A stretch of DNA of 49,107 nucleotides, taken from positions 1 through 49,107 of the forward strand of contig NZ_CAMJCX010000008.1 of the NCBI RefSeq assembly GCF_946404245.1. Direction: 5' to 3'. Below, one piece after another: positions 17,248 to 26,584 of the stretch. A program made the translations under genes and the position numbers. The stretch comes from an uncultured Methanobrevibacter sp. GTDB lineage: Archaea > Methanobacteriota > Methanobacteria > Methanobacteriales > Methanobacteriaceae. The stretch's first letter is position 1. Every line of letters starts with the position of its first letter. The notes beneath the pieces were generated by a model, which was not told the DNA's origin, ran no database searches, and worked only from the letters and a program-made list of their open reading frames with translations.

Positions 17248-18960
17248 CTATTTACCGTCAACGTCAACTCTAATTGGGTTTGATACATAGTGGTCGTGTA
17301 CTGGATAGTTTTCCCATTTAACTGAGTAGTATTGGGTGAAGAACGGCATAATGTTGTCGATAACTTTTTGCTCGTTTTGTTCCCATCCTTTTACGTTAAC
17401 CCAAATGTTTTGACTTTCTTTAACTTTTACAATTTCTTTATCTTTTACTAATATTTGACCATCTTTAATAGTGTAGTCAGCTACGTTGAAACCTTTTTCG
17501 ATTTCGTCAGCTTGTTTGGATGGGTCAATGTCATTAGGATTTATGTCATATACTGCAATGTCTGCTCTGTAACCAGGGGTAAGTGCACCTCTGTCAGTGA
17601 ATCCGTAGATTTTAGCTGGAGCAGCTCTTGTAATAGTTGCAATATCGTAGAAATCGTATTCTCTTTCAAGAGTTGGGAGAAGAGTTCTTTTGTGTACCCA
17701 TTTGTGAACTTCATTGTCACACATGTCTTGTCTTTTCTCATTACTCATCAACCAGGAAATGATTCTAGGATATCTGGTGAAAGGACCTGCGTTAGGGTGG
17801 TCAGTAGTTAAACATACTCTCCATGGATCTTCAATTAACAAGAATAATTCAAGACCGATAGCCCATTGTAAGGTACTAACAGGGCTTCTTTTGGAGTAGA
17901 TACATGGGATGATACCTGCTGCAGTTTCACATTCAATATCCTTGTTGGTCCATTTAAGACCGGATAATTTGAATAAGTCGTATTCCATAGGAGCGTCTGC
18001 AGTCATAGTAGTGGTTTCATCGAAAGTTACTTGACCGATATCACAGGTTAAGTTGTCAGCTTTGTTGAAGTGTTTAGCGACTTCTTCAGCACCGGAAGTT
18101 ACATCTTTCCAACTGTTTCCTAAGTAGGAGTGGAATTGTAAGTGAGTTAAGTGCATAACTTGGTCCCTAACTTCAGCTGCGCCTTTACCTTTTTTGATTC
18201 CTTTAACAGCATCCATAGTTTCAATAGTGGTTGGTACGTTACCAGGGTGTCCTAAGTCGTTAGGGTGAATGTGGATAGAGTGAGGTAAGTTTAACATTTC
18301 GTTAGCTTTTGCGAGTGCAACGATAACTTCTTTGGAAGTTACATCAAAGTATGGTGCTTTGTCGTTTACACCGTGTACGTTCATACCCCAACCCCATGCT
18401 TCACTTCCACATGGGTTTACGATTTTGATTCCGTAACCTTTGGATATTTTTAACCATGCAGCTACGAATGCTGCGATGTCTTCAATATTGTTATCTTTTG
18501 CGTATTCCATTACAAACCAGTTGTTACCGAATAATGGCATAGCTGGGATGTCTAATTGTGGAATAGTTGCAATTTCTTCGTGAGTGTGTTTTGCTTCAAG
18601 AGGAGGCATAGCTGCTTCTACAACAGTACCGTAACCTAATCTTGAGTATCTGTAACCGGTTGCAGGACAACTTGGAATGGAGAAACCAGATTCGGATCTT
18701 AATACTTTAGTTTTTTGAGTAACACCTCTTCTGGAATCTTCAGGTCTGTATAATCTTCCTACTACTAATTTAGGACCTGCAACGTGTGCGTGAGGGTCAA
18801 CACCTGCTGGCATGACTATTTTATCGGTAACGTCTAAGACTTCAGCATCTGCGGATACGTTATCTACTATGAGGCCGTCTTTGAACATGACGTCCATCTT
18901 TTCCCCGTTAATTTCGTTAGCAGGGTCGTAGACAATACCATTTTTAAGAATATATTCCAT
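17248..18960 (-). CDS. fwdA: formylmethanofuran dehydrogenase subunit A
   Basis: 570-aa amidohydrolase-superfamily subunit that condenses formate, delivered by tunnel from FwdB, with methanofuran to give formylmethanofuran. The metal HxH is in [11 protein letters not shown] (~residues 47-57 from this start), with further ligands expected around [15 protein letters not shown] and [10 protein letters not shown]. Length matches the family. GGTGAT-ATA-ATG fixes the start at 18960, 12 codons inside the longest frame. It sits between fwdB (10-nt gap) and fwdC. Confidence 0.96.
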   Translation of the reverse strand: MEYILKNGIVYDPANEINGEKMDVMFKDGLIVDNVSADAEVLDVTDKIVMPAGVDPHAHVAGPKLVVGRLYRPEDSRRGVTQKTKVLRSESGFSIPSCPATGYRYSRLGYGTVVEAAMPPLEAKHTHEEIATIPQLDIPAMPLFGNNWFVMEYAKDNNIEDIAAFVAAWLKISKGYGIKIVNPCGSEAWGWGMNVHGVNDKAPYFDVTSKEVIVALAKANEMLNLPHSIHIHPNDLGHPGNVPTTIETMDAVKGIKKGKGAAEVRDQVMHLTHLQFHSYLGNSWKDVTSGAEEVAKHFNKADNLTCDIGQVTFDETTTMTADAPMEYDLFKLSGLKWTNKDIECETAAGIIPCIYSKRSPVSTLQWAIGLELFLLIEDPWRVCLTTDHPNAGPFTRYPRIISWLMSNEKRQDMCDNEVHKWVHKRTLLPTLEREYDFYDIATITRAAPAKIYGFTDRGALTPGYRADIAVYDINPNDIDPSKQADEIEKGFNVADYTIKDGQILVKDKEIVKVKESQNIWVNVKGWEQNEQKVIDNIMPFFTQYYSVKWENYPVHDHYVSNPIRVDVDGK

Positions 18961-18970
18961 TATATCACCT

Positions 18971-20347
18971 TTATAGTGCGTTTGGATTTGGCACATATTT
19001 TGGAGCTACGTTTGGCTCTTCTCTGAGTTTCATTACTCTTTCTTTCAATTCACGGACAATCCATTCGTCATCACGACAGGTTTCTGGTTTGTCGATAGCT
19101 TTTTTCATGTAAATAGGAACTCCATCCATACGATAACTGGTACCAGCACATTCTACACCGATGAATGAACCTGGTAATACTACATCTGCGAGTTCGGTAG
19201 ATGGTCCCCAGTGAATATCGATTTGAATAACAGGAATGTTAGCTAAGTGTTGGTTTGCTCCATTAGGGAAGTGAGCACCAGGGTCAGCTGCAATAACCAT
19301 GAAACAGTCAGGTTCTTTTCTGACTAATAAATCGATAGTGTTGGTTTCACCCATCATATATCTTGGGTAACCTCTACAGTAGTCAACACCGAAAGCAAAT
19401 CCACATTCGAATGCCATGAAAATGTTGAATCCGTTTACGTTAAAGTGACCTCTCATTGGAGTAAGACCCCATTTACTGTATCTGTTTAAGTCTTGAACCA
19501 TTTTAATAGCAATATCAATGTTTCTTTGTTTTGATAAAGTGTGGGTTAAACCTAAACCGAAGAAGAGAACACCGAATTCAGCGTTTTTCATTTCTTCTGC
19601 TAATTCATAAATGTCTTCTTTAGGAATTCCGGAAATTACATCTTGGTATAATTCTTTTCCTCTGAGAACAGCTCTGATAGCGTTGTAGAAACCGTAGTCT
19701 CCGTTTTGTTCGAATCCAATCCATTTGTCGGAACATTTAGCAGTATCGGAGAATTTTGGATCCATAGTTACAACAGTTCTGTCGAATCTTCCTCTTTGTC
19801 TGAAGTATCCACGACAGAATACAGCGTATCTAGCCATGTGTCTTGGGTGAGAGTTCATAGCGTTACTTCCAGAGTAAACAATCATGTCAGCTCTATTTTG
19901 TACTTCACCTAAGGTTTGGATAGGGTAACCTGCGTTTTGTACAGCTTGTAATGAAGGACCGTGACAGATAGTAGCTTGGTTGTCTAAAACTGCACCGATG
20001 TATTCACCTAATGCTACTCCTTCTTTCATACATTCAGTAGAAGTTTCAGACCATCCGTAGAATACAGGTCTGATGGAGTTTGCGATGTATTCAGCAGCTT
20101 TGTCTAAAGCAGTGTCCCAGTCTACTTCTTTGAGTTCTCCGTTTTCATCCCTAACCATTGGAACAAGTAATCTTTGGTCCATATCTTCCATAATTTTACT
20201 TGCTCCTAATCTGCATGCGTGTCTTACAGCAACTACGTGATTATCTTTAACTAAGTAATCTAAGTCGTCACAGTTACAACCACAGAATGCACAGGTACAA
20301 TTTTCAACAATGTAATCATAATCAGTTACAGGTGGTTCATAAGTCAT
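18971..20347 (-). CDS. fwdB: formylmethanofuran dehydrogenase subunit B (tungsten form)
   Basis: 458-aa catalytic subunit, formate-dehydrogenase-like, carrying the tungstopterin and one [4Fe-4S] cluster ([15 protein letters not shown] near residue 17). The pterin-metal ligand is Cys, in [13 protein letters not shown] (~128), not Sec. It reduces CO2 to formate inside the complex. The ATG start lies within the last codons of fwdD (11-nt overlap), which implies translational coupling. The neighbouring mobB and moaA supply steps of cofactor synthesis. Confidence 0.96.
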   Translation of the reverse strand: MTYEPPVTDYDYIVENCTCAFCGCNCDDLDYLVKDNHVVAVRHACRLGASKIMEDMDQRLLVPMVRDENGELKEVDWDTALDKAAEYIANSIRPVFYGWSETSTECMKEGVALGEYIGAVLDNQATICHGPSLQAVQNAGYPIQTLGEVQNRADMIVYSGSNAMNSHPRHMARYAVFCRGYFRQRGRFDRTVVTMDPKFSDTAKCSDKWIGFEQNGDYGFYNAIRAVLRGKELYQDVISGIPKEDIYELAEEMKNAEFGVLFFGLGLTHTLSKQRNIDIAIKMVQDLNRYSKWGLTPMRGHFNVNGFNIFMAFECGFAFGVDYCRGYPRYMMGETNTIDLLVRKEPDCFMVIAADPGAHFPNGANQHLANIPVIQIDIHWGPSTELADVVLPGSFIGVECAGTSYRMDGVPIYMKKAIDKPETCRDDEWIVRELKERVMKLREEPNVAPKYVPNPNAL

Positions 20348-20906
20348 GATCAATCAACTCCTCCCATTTACGTCCGTGATAAACAGGTAATTCACCTAAA
20401 GATTCCATGTTTTCAACAACATCGTCATCTTCTTCATCAACATATTTTTTGTATACCCATCTCATTAAGTCTGCCATGAGTAATACTTTTCTGTCTGTTT
20501 TTTCAACAGTACATTTAATTCCTTTGTAAGTAGGGTCAGAACAGCAGTAAGTGTCGTGGCTTACAATAGTGTTAGCCCATGGTCCTTTACAAATGAATAC
20601 AGTTCCTTCGTGAGGTGCGTCTCTTGAAACTGCACAGTTTACTACAACTTCACCGAAGTCGGTTTTTACAAGTACAGTGTCCCAGTTGTTTACACCTAAT
20701 TTTGCCATGTCCCTAGGGTCCATGTAACAGGTACCGGAAGCGTTTTTGTATTCTTCTTTTAATGTAGAACCTCTTTTTTTACATGCTCCTTGATAAATAT
20801 CTGATCCAGTATTTAACATACATTTGAGAACATCAGTAGTTCCTTCACCAGTAATTTTTACATCTGGTACTACAGGTTTTTCTAAATAAGTATTAGCGTA
20901 ATGCAT
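20337..20906 (-). CDS. fwdD: formylmethanofuran dehydrogenase subunit D
   Basis: 189-aa molybdopterin-dinucleotide-binding subunit; it matches the C-terminal domain of formate dehydrogenase alpha subunits, here as a separate chain. The central beta-barrel portion shows [34 protein letters not shown] (~56-88) and [11 protein letters not shown]-terminal acidic helix ([10 protein letters not shown]) completes it. It follows fwdG by 12 nt and overlaps fwdB by 11 nt. Confidence 0.95.
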   Translation of the reverse strand: MHYANTYLEKPVVPDVKITGEGTTDVLKCMLNTGSDIYQGACKKRGSTLKEEYKNASGTCYMDPRDMAKLGVNNWDTVLVKTDFGEVVVNCAVSRDAPHEGTVFICKGPWANTIVSHDTYCCSDPTYKGIKCTVEKTDRKVLLMADLMRWVYKKYVDEEDDDVVENMESLGELPVYHGRKWEELIDHDL

Positions 20907-20918
20907 ATAATAATCCCC

Positions 20919-21149
20919 CTATTCTAACCATATAGCATTTACTGGGCAAAACATTTGACATGTTCCACACAATTCACATTTTTCAGGACTGAAAAGTTTG
21001 ATAAATCCGTTTTCTACCATCATAATAACTTCTTCAGTCTTTGCACCATTACCACCAGCGTTTTCTGGACTGATAGCTGCATTAACAGGACAAGCAATTA
21101 CACAAATCCCGCATCCTAAACAATTATCTTGATTTACTTTAAGTTCCAT
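20919..21149 (-). CDS. fwdG: formylmethanofuran dehydrogenase subunit G, 2x[4Fe-4S] ferredoxin
   Basis: 76-aa ferredoxin with two clusters: CLGCGICVIACPVNAA (~10-25) and CELCGTCQMFCPVNAI (~59-74). It links the polyferredoxin FwdF to the catalytic subunits. Clear GGTGATT-AG-ATG start; 8 nt after fwdF. Confidence 0.95.
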   Translation of the reverse strand: MELKVNQDNCLGCGICVIACPVNAAISPENAGGNGAKTEEVIMMVENGFIKLFSPEKCELCGTCQMFCPVNAIWLE

Positions 21150-21157
21150 CTAATCAC

Positions 21158-22249
21158 CTAGTCTTTAATAGCGTCTAAAGCTTCTTTCCAAGTAGTAGAG
21201 TTAATAGGAGTGTGGTCGACTGCAGTTCTTTTTACGGTAATTGCATCGTTAGGACATGCGTTTGCACATGCTTTACAACGTACACAGTAGTCGTTGTAAG
21301 CAATGACATGTTCCATTCTAGAACCTGGGCCGGAAGATACTGGGAATGCTAAAGCATTACATTGACAGATATCTACACAAGCTCCACAAGCTTGACATTT
21401 TTCGTCATCAATTTCAATAGAACCTTCGAATGGTTTTTTGACTTTTGCTGCATCAGTTGGGCAGACGCCTTCACACCATCCGCAGTATACACAAAGTTCT
21501 GGGTCGATGACAGAGTTTCCTTTAACAGCAGCTTTTGCTGGGTCTAAGTCATATTCTCCGTAGTTACATGCTCTACAAATAGCTTTGATAGCGTTGGTAG
21601 GACAAGCTTTTTTACATACGAGACAGTATACACATTTGTCTTTGTCAATAACAATGGATTCTTCACCAGTTACTTGATCTACGACAATTGCTTCTGCAGG
21701 ACATAATTCTTGACATACGCCACAGTAAATACATTCTTCATCATCAACACTGATTTCACCAGTTACTAAATCAGCACGGTCTGGTAAAATTCTTTCAATA
21801 ACAATTGCATCACGAGGACATGCAACTTCACATCTTTTACAGTAGATACATTCGTCGTCGTCGATTTCTGAGAAAGCGTTGTAGTGAGGATATGCTTCGA
21901 TTTCTTTGATAGGTGTACCATCAATAGTTAAAACTAATGCGTCAACAGGACATAAACCGCTGCACATACCACATAATACACATTTACTTTCATCAATGCT
22001 TACTCTTTGGATATCTGGAGCTTCTTTGATATTTTGACTAATCTTGTCGTGACCACTGAAATAGGTTTCAAAACCTACACGGGAGTCAATAGCAACTGCA
22101 TTTATAGTAATTGCTTCAACTGGACAAGTGGACTCACAAATACCACAACCAAGACAAACATGATCATTGAAAGACAAGTTTCTTACTTCTTCAGCTGACC
22201 TTGTAATGTCAAAGTTATTGTCTTTAACCTCTTTTAAATTTCTAATCAT
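21158..22249 (-). CDS. fwdF: formylmethanofuran dehydrogenase subunit F, polyferredoxin
   Basis: 363-aa polyferredoxin. I count eight CxxCxxCxxxC motifs (CLGCGICESTC, CVLCGMCSGLC, CIYCKRCEVAC, CIYCGVCQELC, CVYCLVCKKAC, CVYCGWCEGVC, CQACGACVDIC, CVRCKACANAC), enough for eight cubane clusters. In known Fwd complexes it forms the electron wire that joins enzyme protomers and heterodisulfide reductase. The TAG of fwdH and the ATG of fwdF lie one base apart, so they are coupled. Confidence 0.95.
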   Translation of the reverse strand: MIRNLKEVKDNNFDITRSAEEVRNLSFNDHVCLGCGICESTCPVEAITINAVAIDSRVGFETYFSGHDKISQNIKEAPDIQRVSIDESKCVLCGMCSGLCPVDALVLTIDGTPIKEIEAYPHYNAFSEIDDDECIYCKRCEVACPRDAIVIERILPDRADLVTGEISVDDEECIYCGVCQELCPAEAIVVDQVTGEESIVIDKDKCVYCLVCKKACPTNAIKAICRACNYGEYDLDPAKAAVKGNSVIDPELCVYCGWCEGVCPTDAAKVKKPFEGSIEIDDEKCQACGACVDICQCNALAFPVSSGPGSRMEHVIAYNDYCVRCKACANACPNDAITVKRTAVDHTPINSTTWKEALDAIKD

Positions 22250-22250
22250 A

Positions 22251-22700
22251 CTAAATCTCCAAAATTTTTATCGAATTAGTTGGGCATTCATCGCTACATA
22301 GCTGACAACCACAACATTGTATGGAGTCTGCATGCGCTTTCAATGATTCTAACTTAATAGCTTTCATTGTACATGCATTTACACATAAGCCGCAACCAAT
22401 ACAAGAATCTTCTACTATAGCTTCGAAATTTCTCTCTCGGCATATATTCACAATTTTACGACTCTGTTCTGGTTCATCAAATATTGCTTCAGCCATTCTT
22501 AAAAAATCCCTCGGAGTTAAATCGATTATTGTCCTTGCAACGTCAATAGAGTTCCAGGATAAGTTTCTACCATTCAGATAATGTGATATGGTAGATCTGT
22601 CAACATCTAACTCATCAGCAATTTCTTGGTGACTTTTACCGGCATCTTTTAATTTGACCGCAGCCAAATATTTAAGACCAGATGCAATATGTTTTGGCAT
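22251..22700 (-). CDS. fwdH: FwdH: HTH domain fused to 2x[4Fe-4S] ferredoxin
   Basis: 149-aa first gene of the fwd operon. Residues ~5-45 are a helix-turn-helix (AAVKLKDAGKSHQEIADELDVDRSTISHYLNGRN), typical of small DNA-binding regulators. The middle (~50-95) is helical. Residues ~95-149 hold two cluster motifs, CIGCGLCVNACTMKAI and CCGCQLCSDECPTNSI. The operon order matches fwdHFGD of Methanothermobacter, where FwdH is known only as an operon ferredoxin. The fold suggests a redox or Fe-S-sensing transcription factor, possibly autoregulating fwd; that is inference. GGTGGTT-CAA-ATG sets the start at 22700, not the ATG 12 nt upstream. Confidence 0.85.
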   Translation of the reverse strand: MPKHIASGLKYLAAVKLKDAGKSHQEIADELDVDRSTISHYLNGRNLSWNSIDVARTIIDLTPRDFLRMAEAIFDEPEQSRKIVNICRERNFEAIVEDSCIGCGLCVNACTMKAIKLESLKAHADSIQCCGCQLCSDECPTNSIKILEI

Positions 22701-22710
22701 TTGAACCACC

Positions 22711-22731
22711 ATGTGTAATGATATTACATAT
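22711..22731. repeat. imperfect palindrome at the fwdH transcription start
   Basis: ATGTGTAAT-GAT-ATTACATAT, 9-bp arms with one mismatch. It lies about where transcription from the fwdH TATA should begin. Its half-site ATGTGTA is shared with the two 19-bp palindromes further upstream. Confidence 0.6.
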
Positions 22732-22961
22732 ATTTACTTATATAAATATAGTTGCCTACTAGAATTAAATAGAAACTCTTATATATTACTGTGGTAAAAG
22801 TACACATTCGAAGTATAGGATTTAAACTGTAATAAGCTTAAATCATCAATATAAAAATTTAAGAAGATTATGAAACTAAAATAATATTATTAATAAGTTT
22901 AATAAATAATGAAACCATTAAAACTTGAATTTAATGAAAAAAATAAGAAAATTAATTAAAA

Positions 22962-22996
22962 TTTGTAATAAAAATATATACAAAAAGTATTACAAA
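22962..22996. repeat. inverted repeat, 9-bp arms
   Basis: TTTGTAATA (22962-22970) and TATTACAAA (22988-22996), perfect arms with a 17-nt spacer. Role unknown; operator or RNA stem. Confidence 0.55.
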
Positions 22997-23018
22997 ATCA
23001 TGAAAAATCAGGAAAAAT

Positions 23019-23036
23019 TTTTAGGTTTGCCTAAAA
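23019..23036. repeat. inverted repeat, 7-bp arms, abutting a 19-bp palindrome
   Basis: TTTTAGG-TTTG-CCTAAAA, a perfect stem-loop if transcribed. Its last base is the first base of the following palindrome. Confidence 0.55.
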
Positions 23037-23054
23037 TGTGTAGTAACTACACAT
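23036..23054. repeat. 19-bp perfect palindrome, copy 1
   Basis: ATGTGTAGT-A-ACTACACAT, perfect 9-bp arms around one base. Identical to copy 2 at 23226-23244, starts 190 bp apart. Candidate operator. Confidence 0.85.
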
Positions 23055-23225
23055 CAAAATATGAAAACTTCTTAAAAATTGACAAACAGACCAAATACGA
23101 GATAATTATCAATTTTTCCTGAAACATTGGGATTGTTACAACTCTCTGAAATTCATCAAAAACCAATCGATTTTCACATTTCCAAACCTTCGGATTATGT
23201 AATAAAAATATTCCATTTAATGAAA

Positions 23226-23244
23226 ATGTGTAGTAACTACACAT
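23226..23244. repeat. 19-bp perfect palindrome, copy 2
   Basis: Same sequence as copy 1, also preceded by AAA. It lies just upstream of the likely mobB TATA box, the usual place of an archaeal activator or repressor site. Confidence 0.85.
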
Positions 23245-23300
23245 AGTTATCAAAAAGGTATAATTAATACAAAAACATATATATTATAGGGGATTATAAA

Positions 23301-24338
23301 ATGAAAATCGTATCAATAGTCGGTAAGAAAAATACCGGAAAAACTTCGCTGACCGTCAAGGTTATTGAGGAATTAACAAGAAGGGGCTACAATGTCGCTT
23401 CAATAAAGCATTCACATCACTCTATTGAAATGGACAAGGAAAATACCGATACCTGGAAACACAAACAGGCAGGAGCCAATCTGGTTGTAGGGGTCGGATC
23501 AACAACATTCTTCAACTCAAGGAGTGAAATGGACCTGAACAGGATACTATTTTTAATTAAGCATATGGACAACTTTGATTTTGTAGTTATTGAAGGATAT
23601 AAAAGTTACAACTATCCGAAAATCATCACTTCCCCTAACGTAAGAGACGAATACACTATTTGCGAAGTAAATTCATTTACAATTGATGAGAAAGGCGTAA
23701 GCGAATTGGCAGACCTGATTGAGCAGAGAGGCCATGACATAGTTGATACCCTATTTGCCAACAACTGCGGATACAATGACGGCGAGGTCATCGCGTCAAA
23801 AATCAGACAGGGAGATTTGACTGTAGATGAACTGGATAAAACCCACAGTTACCTGTCCATCGACGGAAAGGTCGTCGGACTGAACAGATTTGTAAGCGAC
23901 TATCTGAAGCAAAATGTTTTGGGAGTCATTAACACATTGAACCTGAAGGACTTTGGTGTGGACAGCATTGGAAAGGTTGAACTGATAATTCCTGATGCTA
24001 AAAGCAAACAGAAACCGAAAGAATGCTTAACAGAAATTGAAATTAACGGCCAACCTCTTTCAATAAATTCATTTACCAATGATATTGTTACCAACTCCGT
24101 GAAAGCGATGGTCAACTCCCTTAAAACAGACGGAACAGTTGAAAAAATAGAGATATTGATTTCAGACGTTGATCCTGATGACTTGTCCAAATCAGACATT
24201 GCAGTCAAAATAAATGACAGCAACCTGAAAATAAATGATTTCACCCAAGGAATACTGAAGGAGACAATATATGCGATAGTCAATACCCTGAAAGTGGATG
24301 ATGAAATTAAAGAAATAAAAATTAAAGTGGAAGATTGA
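23301..24338 (+). CDS. mobB: MobB-like molybdopterin-guanine dinucleotide biosynthesis protein with triplicated C-terminal module
   Basis: 345-aa protein. Residues ~1-150 are a MobB GTPase domain: P-loop GKKNTGKT (8-15), [12 protein letters not shown] (34-45), [11 protein letters not shown] (49-59), FVVIEGYK (94-101). MobB helps attach GMP to the pterin of Mo/W enzymes such as FwdB and FdhA. The C-terminal half holds three ~47-residue repeats, ~183-231, ~244-289 and ~299-345, each with pattern I-N/D-G-x-x-L-x-I/L-N-x-F, then V-x-x-L-K and a closing I-E-I strand. MobB proteins often end in one such module; three is unusual. Coupled to moaA (4-nt gap). Confidence 0.88.
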   Translation: MKIVSIVGKKNTGKTSLTVKVIEELTRRGYNVASIKHSHHSIEMDKENTDTWKHKQAGANLVVGVGSTTFFNSRSEMDLNRILFLIKHMDNFDFVVIEGYKSYNYPKIITSPNVRDEYTICEVNSFTIDEKGVSELADLIEQRGHDIVDTLFANNCGYNDGEVIASKIRQGDLTVDELDKTHSYLSIDGKVVGLNRFVSDYLKQNVLGVINTLNLKDFGVDSIGKVELIIPDAKSKQKPKECLTEIEINGQPLSINSFTNDIVTNSVKAMVNSLKTDGTVEKIEILISDVDPDDLSKSDIAVKINDSNLKINDFTQGILKETIYAIVNTLKVDDEIKEIKIKVED

Positions 24339-24342
24339 TAAC

Positions 24343-25275
24343 ATGCTGGAAAACGTAGTCAAGGACAAATATGAAAGACCAATTCTTTCACTAAGAATAA
24401 CCCTAACCAACAGGTGCAATGTGAACTGTCTTTACTGCCATCACGATGGAATGGTAAAATCAAAAGATGAAATGACAGCTGATGAACTCTACACCATTTG
24501 TAAAATAGCCAAAAAGATAGGTGTTAGGAAAATAAGGCTTTCAGGCGGAGAACCGTTGCTTAAAAAGGACATTGTTGAAATCGTTGAAAAGATTGCAAGC
24601 CTTGGATTTAAGGACATCTCAATGACAACAAACGGAATCCTTTTGGAAAAATATGCACAGGATTTAAAGGATGCCGGTCTTGACCGTGTCAATGTAAGTC
24701 TGGATACATTAAACCGTGAAACATTTGAGTTCATCACTAAAAAGGACTATCTTGAAGATGCCAAAAAAGGAATCCTGAAAGCCGTTGAAGTCGGCCTTTA
24801 TCCTGTCAAGATCAACATGGTCATCATGAAAGACATCAACCAGAATGAAATCGACGACATGTTCGAATTCTGTAAGGAGAATGATATTGTCCTTCAGCTG
24901 ATTGAACTGATTGAAAGTGAAAACTGTGAGGACGACAAGTTCAGTGCTGACTATCATTATAATCTCGATGACATCGAAAAAGAGTTGGCTGATATAGCTG
25001 ATGATGTGCGAGAACGTGAATTTATGCAAGGGCGTAAAAAATATTACATAGACGGTGGAGAAATCGAGGTAGTCAAGCCGGTTGATAATGCTAAATTCTG
25101 CGCAAAATGTTCCAGATTAAGGATAACTCCGGACGGCAAAATCAAACCATGCTTGCTTAGAAACGACAATCTGGTCGAACTGATTTCACATGTTAGAAAT
25201 GGTGAAAGTGAGGAAAAACTTGAGGAAATTTTCATCAATGGAATTAACAAAAGGGAACCATTCAACATGGAATAA
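24343..25275 (+). CDS. moaA: GTP 3',8-cyclase MoaA
   Basis: 310-aa radical SAM enzyme that starts molybdopterin synthesis by converting GTP to the 3',8-cyclo intermediate. N-terminal cluster CNVNCLYC (~26-33), [14 protein letters not shown] motif ([10 protein letters not shown], ~66-75), GIRTT-like region SMTTNGI, and C-terminal cluster Cys in [20 protein letters not shown] (~249-268). Length fits archaeal MoaA. It follows mobB by 4 nt and converges with fdhB. Confidence 0.95.
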   Translation: MLENVVKDKYERPILSLRITLTNRCNVNCLYCHHDGMVKSKDEMTADELYTICKIAKKIGVRKIRLSGGEPLLKKDIVEIVEKIASLGFKDISMTTNGILLEKYAQDLKDAGLDRVNVSLDTLNRETFEFITKKDYLEDAKKGILKAVEVGLYPVKINMVIMKDINQNEIDDMFEFCKENDIVLQLIELIESENCEDDKFSADYHYNLDDIEKELADIADDVREREFMQGRKKYYIDGGEIEVVKPVDNAKFCAKCSRLRITPDGKIKPCLLRNDNLVELISHVRNGESEEKLEEIFINGINKREPFNME

Positions 25276-25325
25276 CCTTTATTATTTTTTTAATGTAAAA
25301 TATAACACTGTTAATTCAACATCTC

Positions 25326-25365
25326 AAAAAAAAAGAAAAATTGGAAATAAGGAGAAAATCCTTAT
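25326..25365 (-). terminator. fdhB terminator hairpin
   Basis: ATAAGGA (25347-25353), loop GAAAA, TCCTTAT (25359-25365); contains the fdhB stop (25362-25364) and is followed on the minus strand by a long T run. Confidence 0.65.
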
Positions 25366-26567
25366 AACCATTTAGCTTTGGATACGTGGTCAGTGAATGG
25401 AAGTGGGTCATCACTACCCATACCTGGGATGTATCCGTAGATTTCTCTTACTTTGTTGTTTACAGTACTCCATACTTTAGCTACAGGGATTTCACATGGA
25501 CATACTTCGGAACATTGACCACAGTTGGTACATGCGTCAACCATGTGCACCATACGTGTTAAGTGGAAGAATGGTGCTGCAGGTGTGTATCCACCAGGTA
25601 CCCATTCAGGACCTTCTGCTTCAAGACAGCAGTCTTCACAGAAACATAATGGGCATGCTTCACGGCAACCGTAACATTTCATACATTTAGAGAATTCATC
25701 TTCGTATTGGTAGAATACGTCAATAATATCTCCGGTAGTACCTGCGTAATCGATTTCTTTTTTAGCTTGGGATTCTTTTAACATGAAGTTGTTAATGTTT
25801 TCTCTGATTTTGACACCTTTTGGATTTGGTTCTTCGGTAGCAATTAAACCTGCGTCAATTACTTTACCTAAAACTTCAGCACCAGTTTCTGAGAATACTT
25901 CAACAAAAGTAGCTTTTCCAGCTAAAGGACCGATAACTCCCCAGTTACCTAAAGCTAAGTCAGCGTTGGAAGGGATTTTGAGATTACATCTTTGACAGTT
26001 TTCTCTTCTACCCATACCTTGTTCTTCTAATTCATCGATTTTGAAAGCTTTTTCGCCGTCAGCAGTTTCCATGATGAGTTTACCTTTAGCGATTTCTTCT
26101 TTGATAACATCTTTAGGATCTAAATCGTATACATCTCTAATCATGTTCATGGTTGGAACAGGTGACATTGTTCCACCACAGTTAACACCGATCATAATTA
26201 CGTTATCTTCGATGATTTTTCCTTTTTTCATTAATTCTCTGATGGTCATTGCATCACATGGTTTACATGCGACTGCTAATTTCATGTATCTTGCACCATC
26301 TAAGTATTTGGATACGAATTTAGCAATGTTTAAAGTACCACAGTGAATGGATCCTGCAGTTTTAATAACGTCAGCAGGGTCAGTTATAAGAGTTGGTACA
26401 CCATCATAAATATCGTGACCTTGGGTTACTCCAACAACACCGTCAACGATACCTTCTTCTAATAAGTATTTCATGATAGTAGTTACTACTCCACCGTACT
26501 CTCCTTTTTCTTTGATATCATCGATAGCAGAGTATGCGTAGTACATATCGTTAATTTTTGCGCTCAT
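25362..26567 (-). CDS. fdhB: F420-dependent formate dehydrogenase beta subunit
   Basis: 401-aa FrhB/FdhB-family flavo-iron-sulfur protein that passes electrons from FdhA to coenzyme F420. FAD/F420 region in the N-terminal two-thirds ([28 protein letters not shown] at ~17-44; [26 protein letters not shown]). Two cluster motifs lie near the C-terminus, in [19 protein letters not shown] (~296-314) and [16 protein letters not shown] (~346-361). It follows fdhA by 17 nt as one operon. Confidence 0.95.
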   Translation of the reverse strand: MSAKINDMYYAYSAIDDIKEKGEYGGVVTTIMKYLLEEGIVDGVVGVTQGHDIYDGVPTLITDPADVIKTAGSIHCGTLNIAKFVSKYLDGARYMKLAVACKPCDAMTIRELMKKGKIIEDNVIMIGVNCGGTMSPVPTMNMIRDVYDLDPKDVIKEEIAKGKLIMETADGEKAFKIDELEEQGMGRRENCQRCNLKIPSNADLALGNWGVIGPLAGKATFVEVFSETGAEVLGKVIDAGLIATEEPNPKGVKIRENINNFMLKESQAKKEIDYAGTTGDIIDVFYQYEDEFSKCMKCYGCREACPLCFCEDCCLEAEGPEWVPGGYTPAAPFFHLTRMVHMVDACTNCGQCSEVCPCEIPVAKVWSTVNNKVREIYGYIPGMGSDDPLPFTDHVSKAKWL

Positions 26568-26584
26568 TTAAATCTACTCCCTAT

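Larger units (their letters stand above)
22701..23300. promoter_or_regulatory. 600-bp divergent regulatory region between fwdH and mobB
   Basis: No convincing gene (a 65-codon frame on the plus strand is Lys/Asn/Ile-rich low-complexity). Features seen: fwdH TATA ATATTTATATAA around 22736-22748 (minus); imperfect palindrome 22711-22731 near the fwdH start site; inverted repeats 22962-22996 and 23019-23036; two identical 19-bp palindromes 23036-23054 and 23226-23244; a mobB TATA-like GGTATAATTAA near 23257-23267. The length is unusual for this compact genome. Confidence 0.65.

Noticed and set aside
22925-23122. 65-codon plus-strand frame in the fwdH-mobB spacer
   Set aside because: Composition is Lys/Asn/Ile-rich as expected from AT-rich noncoding DNA, it has no ribosome site and it runs through two inverted repeats.
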